From Kordia antarctica (GTDB lineage Bacteria > Bacteroidota > Bacteroidia > Flavobacteriales > Flavobacteriaceae), in contig NZ_CP019288.1 in NCBI RefSeq assembly GCF_009901525.1, positions 3,377,501 to 3,441,500 on the forward strand: DNA of 64,000 bases. Reading direction: 5' to 3'. The first letter of the stretch is position 1; every line of letters starts with the position of its first letter. The notes beneath the pieces are model-generated. The model was not told the origin of the DNA. It ran no database searches and worked only from the letters and a program-made list of their open reading frames with translations. The translations under genes were made by a program, and so were the position numbers. This document shows positions 60,249 through 64,000 of the stretch, piece after piece.

Positions 60249-63200
60249 ATGAAGAATGCATATCAAGAAATACAAAAGAAGCTTGGACAATTTGTAACGA
60301 AATACTATACAAATGAGCTCATCAAAGGTGCAATACTGTTTTTCAGTATCGGACTCTTATATTTTATCATCACCTTATTGGTGGAACATTTTCTATGGCT
60401 AAACACTGGCGCAAGAACAGCTTTATTCTGGATTTTTATCTTGGTGGAATTGGCGCTTTTCGCGAAATTTATTGTGTTTCCATTGATAAAATTGTTAAAG
60501 CTACAACAAGGAATTAGTTTCAAAGAAGCATCTACAATTATCGGAAATCATTTCCCAGAAGTGAACGATAAGCTGTTGAATGTTTTGCAATTGTCTGAAA
60601 CGTCTCAGGAATCTGAATTACTTTTGGCAAGTATTGAACAAAAATCGGAAGAATTACAACCAATTCCGTTTCAAGTAGCGATTAACTTTAAGAAAAACGT
60701 CAAATACATAAAATATGCAATTCTGCCATTGGCAATTGTGTTGTTCGTGTGGATTTCTGGAAACAGTTCGCTATTTAGCAAGAGTTATGAACGTGTAATC
60801 AATTACAAAACAGCGTATGAACCGCCTGCACCTTTTCAGTTTATAGTCGTAAATGATACATTGCAAGCTATTGAAAATCAAGAATATAAATTGCAAGTTC
60901 AAACCTTAGGTGATGTTATTCCGGAAGAAGTTCAAATTACGTTGGGCGATGAAACCTATTTTCTTCAAAACAAAGGAATTGGAACGTTCGAATATACATT
61001 TGCACAACCAAAAGAAGCAACAACATTTACGTTAACGGCGAATGAAGTTACTTCAAAACCGTATATATTAGAAGTTGTAAAAGTTCCGTCATTAGTGAAC
61101 TTTCAAATGGTGTTGGATTATCCTGCATACACAAAACGTAAAGATGAGGTTTTAAAAAGTACTGGAAATGCGACAATTCCCGAAGGAACAAAAGTTACTT
61201 GGGAAGCGAAAGCAAAACAAACGAATCAATTAGAATTAATTTCTAGCGATAGTACATACGTTTTTAACAAAGAAGAAAATGATTTTAAACTAGAAAGAAT
61301 AATTTATCAAAAACTTGATTATGAGATAAGTACAAGTAATTCTGAACTTAAAAACTATGAAAATTTAAGTTTTAATATTAGTGTAATAAAAGATGAATAT
61401 CCTAAAATGGATTTGCAATCCAAACGTGATACAGTAGATCAACGTACATTATATTTCTTAGGTCAAGTTTCAGATGATTACGGATTGAAACGTTTGCAAT
61501 TAGTATATTTTCCATCGGAAAGTGCTCAAACCAAAACTAGAGAAAACATTCCGATTAATGCTTCCAACATTGATCAATTTCAATACACATTTCCAGGAAA
61601 TCTTCAACTTACGAAAGGCGTAAACTATGAATTCTATTTTGAATTAACAGATAACGATGGAATTCGTGGTGGAAAGAAAGTAAAAAGTGAAATCTTCAAC
61701 TATCGAAAACTTACCGATAATGAACTAGAAACGGAACAATTACAACAACAAAACGAGACAATTCAAGATCTAGACAAATCGTTGGAAAAACTTCAAAAAC
61801 AACAAGAAGAACTGAAAAAGATTTCGAAAAATCAAAAAGAAAAGAGTGAATTGAACTTTAATGATCGTAAAAAGCTTCAAAAATTCTTGCAACGACAAGA
61901 ACAAAATGATCAAATGATGGAGAAATTTTCTAAGCAATTGCAAAAGAACTTAGAAGAATTTCAAGAAGATGAAACAAAAGAAGATGAAGATAAAGAGTTA
62001 CTGAAAGAACGTTTAGAACGTCAACAAAAAGAATTAGAAAAGAATGAAAAGTTGATGGAAGAATTGAAGAAACTCGCTGAAAAAATAAGCGAAGAAGAAC
62101 TTTCTGAAAAACTGGAGCAACTCGCAAAAAAACAACAAAACAGCAAAAAGAATTTACAGCAAATTGTAGAATTGACGAAACGCTTTTATGTAACGAAAAA
62201 AGCGGAAAAGATTCAAAAGGAACTTGCTGAACTTGCGAAAGAACAAAAAGAACTTTCAGAAAAAAGTGGTGATGAAAACACCAAAGAGAAGCAAGAAGAG
62301 CTCAATAAAAAGTTTGAAGATTTGCAAAAGCAAATGGACGATTTGGACAAAGAAAATGAGGAACTTAAAAAGCCAATTGATTTAGAACGTAAAAAAGAAG
62401 AAGAAGAAGACATCAAAAAAGAGCAGGAAGATGCTTCTGATGATTTAGAAGAAAGTGAAAAATCTGAAGCAGAACAACAGAAAAGCGATAAACAAAAAAG
62501 CGCCAAAAGCAAACAAAAGAAAGCTGCTCAAAAAATGCAGCGTATGAGTAAAGCGATGCAAAGTTCTATGCAAATGAGTGGCGAAGAAGGCATGAAAGAA
62601 GACGCAGAAATGTTGCGCCAAATTTTAGATAATTTGGTTTTATTCTCGTTTGATGAAGAAAAACTAATGAAAGGTTTTCAAGAAATTGACAACACAAATG
62701 CGAGTTATGCATCCAAGTTAAAACGTCAACAAGAACTTCGAAAAATGTTTGAACATGTAGATGATAGCTTGTTTGCATTGTCGTTGCGTCAGCCAAAAAT
62801 CTCGGAACAAATTAATGGAGAAATTACAGATATCTATTTCAACATTGACAAATCAATGGAGTTATTAGCGGAAAACAATGTATATCGCGGTGTTGGAGCG
62901 CAACAATATGCACTAACTGCTACCAATAAACTTGCCGATTTTCTAAGTAGCGCATTGGACAATATGCAACAAAGCATGGGACAAGGTCAAGGACAAGGTT
63001 CTTCTGGAATGGGACAAAGTGGACAAAACCAAGGGCAAGGAAAAGGGTTTCAGTTGCCTGATTTAATTCAGTCGCAAGAAGAATTGAACAAGCAAATGAA
63101 AGAAGGAGCAAAGCAAGAAGGTCAAGGAAAAGATGGAAAAGGCGGTAAGAAAGATGGCAAAGAAGAAGGCGAATCTGGTAAAGGTGGAAAAGACGGTAAA

Positions 63201-63674
63201 TCCGGAGAAAATGGTCAACAAGGTGGCGGATCTGGAAGCGGCGATGAAGATTCTTCAGGAAAACTATATGATATTTACAAACAACAACAAGCGTTGCGCG
63301 GTCAATTAGAACAGCAATTAAAAGATAAATACGGCGAGAAAATTGACAATCCACAAGCGAAAGAATTGCTAAAGCAAATGGAGCAAGTTGAAACGGAATT
63401 GCTAGAAAAAGGGTTCAATGATGAAACGATGAAAAAGATGATTGAACTCAAGTATAAATTGCAAAAACTGGATAAAGCTGCCTTCGAACAAGAAAAAGAA
63501 AACAAACGAGAATCTTCCTCAAATCGCAAGGATTTTACCAATACTACAAACGAGAAAATGCCTGATGTTAGACAGTATTTCAATCAAATTGAGATATTAA
63601 ACAGACAAGTATTACCTTTGCGCAATAATTACAAAAAGAAAGTACAAGAGTATTTCAAGAAAAAAGATGATTAG
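60249..63674 (+). CDS. DUF4175-like large coiled-coil membrane protein, 1141 aa
   Basis: The start at 60249 (MKNAYQEIQKKLGQF) is preferred over one 30 nt earlier. Three hydrophobic segments lie near residues 26-80 and 147-165, followed by a beta-rich domain (about 170-480). A very long Gln/Glu/Lys-rich coiled coil follows (about 495-770), then a helical part and a Gly/Gln/Ser-rich low-complexity region (about 900-1015; GQGQGQGSSGMGQSGQN). The family is widespread in Bacteroidota and its function is unsettled; membrane organisation is possible. Its stop overlaps the ybeY start by 8 nt, so the two are coupled. Confidence 0.75.
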   Translation: MKNAYQEIQKKLGQFVTKYYTNELIKGAILFFSIGLLYFIITLLVEHFLWLNTGARTALFWIFILVELALFAKFIVFPLIKLLKLQQGISFKEASTIIGNHFPEVNDKLLNVLQLSETSQESELLLASIEQKSEELQPIPFQVAINFKKNVKYIKYAILPLAIVLFVWISGNSSLFSKSYERVINYKTAYEPPAPFQFIVVNDTLQAIENQEYKLQVQTLGDVIPEEVQITLGDETYFLQNKGIGTFEYTFAQPKEATTFTLTANEVTSKPYILEVVKVPSLVNFQMVLDYPAYTKRKDEVLKSTGNATIPEGTKVTWEAKAKQTNQLELISSDSTYVFNKEENDFKLERIIYQKLDYEISTSNSELKNYENLSFNISVIKDEYPKMDLQSKRDTVDQRTLYFLGQVSDDYGLKRLQLVYFPSESAQTKTRENIPINASNIDQFQYTFPGNLQLTKGVNYEFYFELTDNDGIRGGKKVKSEIFNYRKLTDNELETEQLQQQNETIQDLDKSLEKLQKQQEELKKISKNQKEKSELNFNDRKKLQKFLQRQEQNDQMMEKFSKQLQKNLEEFQEDETKEDEDKELLKERLERQQKELEKNEKLMEELKKLAEKISEEELSEKLEQLAKKQQNSKKNLQQIVELTKRFYVTKKAEKIQKELAELAKEQKELSEKSGDENTKEKQEELNKKFEDLQKQMDDLDKENEELKKPIDLERKKEEEEDIKKEQEDASDDLEESEKSEAEQQKSDKQKSAKSKQKKAAQKMQRMSKAMQSSMQMSGEEGMKEDAEMLRQILDNLVLFSFDEEKLMKGFQEIDNTNASYASKLKRQQELRKMFEHVDDSLFALSLRQPKISEQINGEITDIYFNIDKSMELLAENNVYRGVGAQQYALTATNKLADFLSSALDNMQQSMGQGQGQGSSGMGQSGQNQGQGKGFQLPDLIQSQEELNKQMKEGAKQEGQGKDGKGGKKDGKEEGESGKGGKDGKSGENGQQGGGSGSGDEDSSGKLYDIYKQQQALRGQLEQQLKDKYGEKIDNPQAKELLKQMEQVETELLEKGFNDETMKKMIELKYKLQKLDKAAFEQEKENKRESSSNRKDFTNTTNEKMPDVRQYFNQIEILNRQVLPLRNNYKKKVQEYFKKKDD

Positions 63675-64000
63675 TTTTAACTATGAAACCCAATTTGAAC
63701 TTCCAAATGAAGCGCAAATTGAATACTGGATTCGCAAGGTAATTGCATCGGAAAGTAAGCGTGAAGGAGAAATCAATTATATATTTTGTGACGATGCATA
63801 TTTGCACAAACTTAATGTAGAATTCCTCAATCATGATACGTTAACTGATATTATTAGTTTCGATAATACTGTGGGAAACGAATTACACGGAGACATTTTT
63901 ATTTCAGTAGAACGTGTTGCTGAAAATGCGAAAGATTTTGATGTTTTGTTCGATGAAGAACTCAAAAGAGTCATGGTTCACGGTGTATTACATTACTGTG
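63667..64000 (+). CDS. ybeY: Endoribonuclease YbeY, 5' part (runs off window)
   Basis: An ATG at 63667 opens 111 codons to the window end. The product MISFNYETQFELPNEAQIEY... contains the UPF0054 features LNVEFLNHDTLTDIISF and LHGDIFISVERV, and ends at MVHGVLHYC, the start of the metal motif HGVLHLxGYDH. YbeY matures 16S rRNA 3' ends and takes part in ribosome quality control. The ATG overlaps the upstream gene by 8 nt. Confidence 0.9.
   Translation, partial: MISFNYETQFELPNEAQIEYWIRKVIASESKREGEINYIFCDDAYLHKLNVEFLNHDTLTDIISFDNTVGNELHGDIFISVERVAENAKDFDVLFDEELKRVMVHGVLHYC

Noticed and set aside
62213-62512. Minus-strand Ser-rich ORF
   Set aside because: It is the complement of the Lys/Glu/Gln coiled-coil codons of the DUF4175-like gene, which read as Ser/Leu/Phe on the other strand.
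1-64000. CRISPR array
   Set aside because: No regularly spaced 24-40-nt direct repeats with unique spacers were seen; the repeats found are dispersed or paired operators.

Overview
The window is a stretch of low-GC chromosome from a marine-type member of the Flavobacteriaceae (Bacteroidota); Kordia or a close relative is my best guess, from recall and not from a search. The grounds are SusC/RagA-style TonB-dependent receptors with carboxypeptidase-regulatory-like N-domains, two proteins with type IX secretion (T9SS) C-terminal sorting domains, lipoproteins with degenerate lipoboxes, a LytS-type kinase with a LytTR regulator, a GIN-domain protein, and promoters of the Bacteroidota form (TTTG, about 20 nt, TAnnTTTG). 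Shine-Dalgarno sequences are largely absent.

Layout. 1-9.1 kb: two TonB-dependent receptors flank a Cys-rich protein, a short unknown protein, a multi-pass membrane protein, a sensor kinase and its response regulator. 9.3-20.7 kb: lepA, a lipoprotein, a NhaP-type antiporter, a Pif1-like helicase, and a universal stress protein overlapping a SulP transporter. 20.7-26.2 kb: a ParB-like/HAD pair, a metallo-beta-lactamase-fold hydrolase, a subtilase lipoprotein and an M1 peptidase. 26.4-31 kb: a compact phage-like island with an autocleavable S24 repressor, a 51-aa protein, a tail-collar protein, an endolysin, a holin and a membrane-anchored protein. 31-44 kb: rnpA, a CtpA-type protease, a GNAT protein, rpiB, a 1.1-kb non-coding region resembling a replication origin, a lipid kinase, rnr, a YbjQ protein, an orphan RiPP-like precursor, a GIN protein, a LysE exporter, tRNA-Cys, folB. 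44-64 kb: glnS with an unusual internal insertion, lipoproteins, a T9SS subtilase, an SPFH protein, an OmpA lipoprotein with gltX, a T9SS surface protein, an AlkB-type monooxygenase, a very large coiled-coil membrane protein and the 5' part of ybeY.

The strongest observations are these. (1) GlnRS carries about 90 residues resembling the tandem helix-hairpin-helix domain of RuvA, inserted inside the catalytic core just before the MSKRK loop. (2) The S24 repressor promoter and the lysis-cassette promoter each carry a tandem pair of the same operator-like word (YTGTAATWTGTT) spaced 21-22 bp, which suggests a self-contained, DNA-damage-inducible lysis circuit. (3) A family of about 190-bp interspersed repeats (six copies) has hairpins kept by compensatory changes, and some copies carry a nested 19-nt module that also occurs alone. 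(4) A 61-aa double-glycine leader peptide has a Cys-containing core and no visible maturation genes. No rRNA, CRISPR array or intact insertion sequence was seen.
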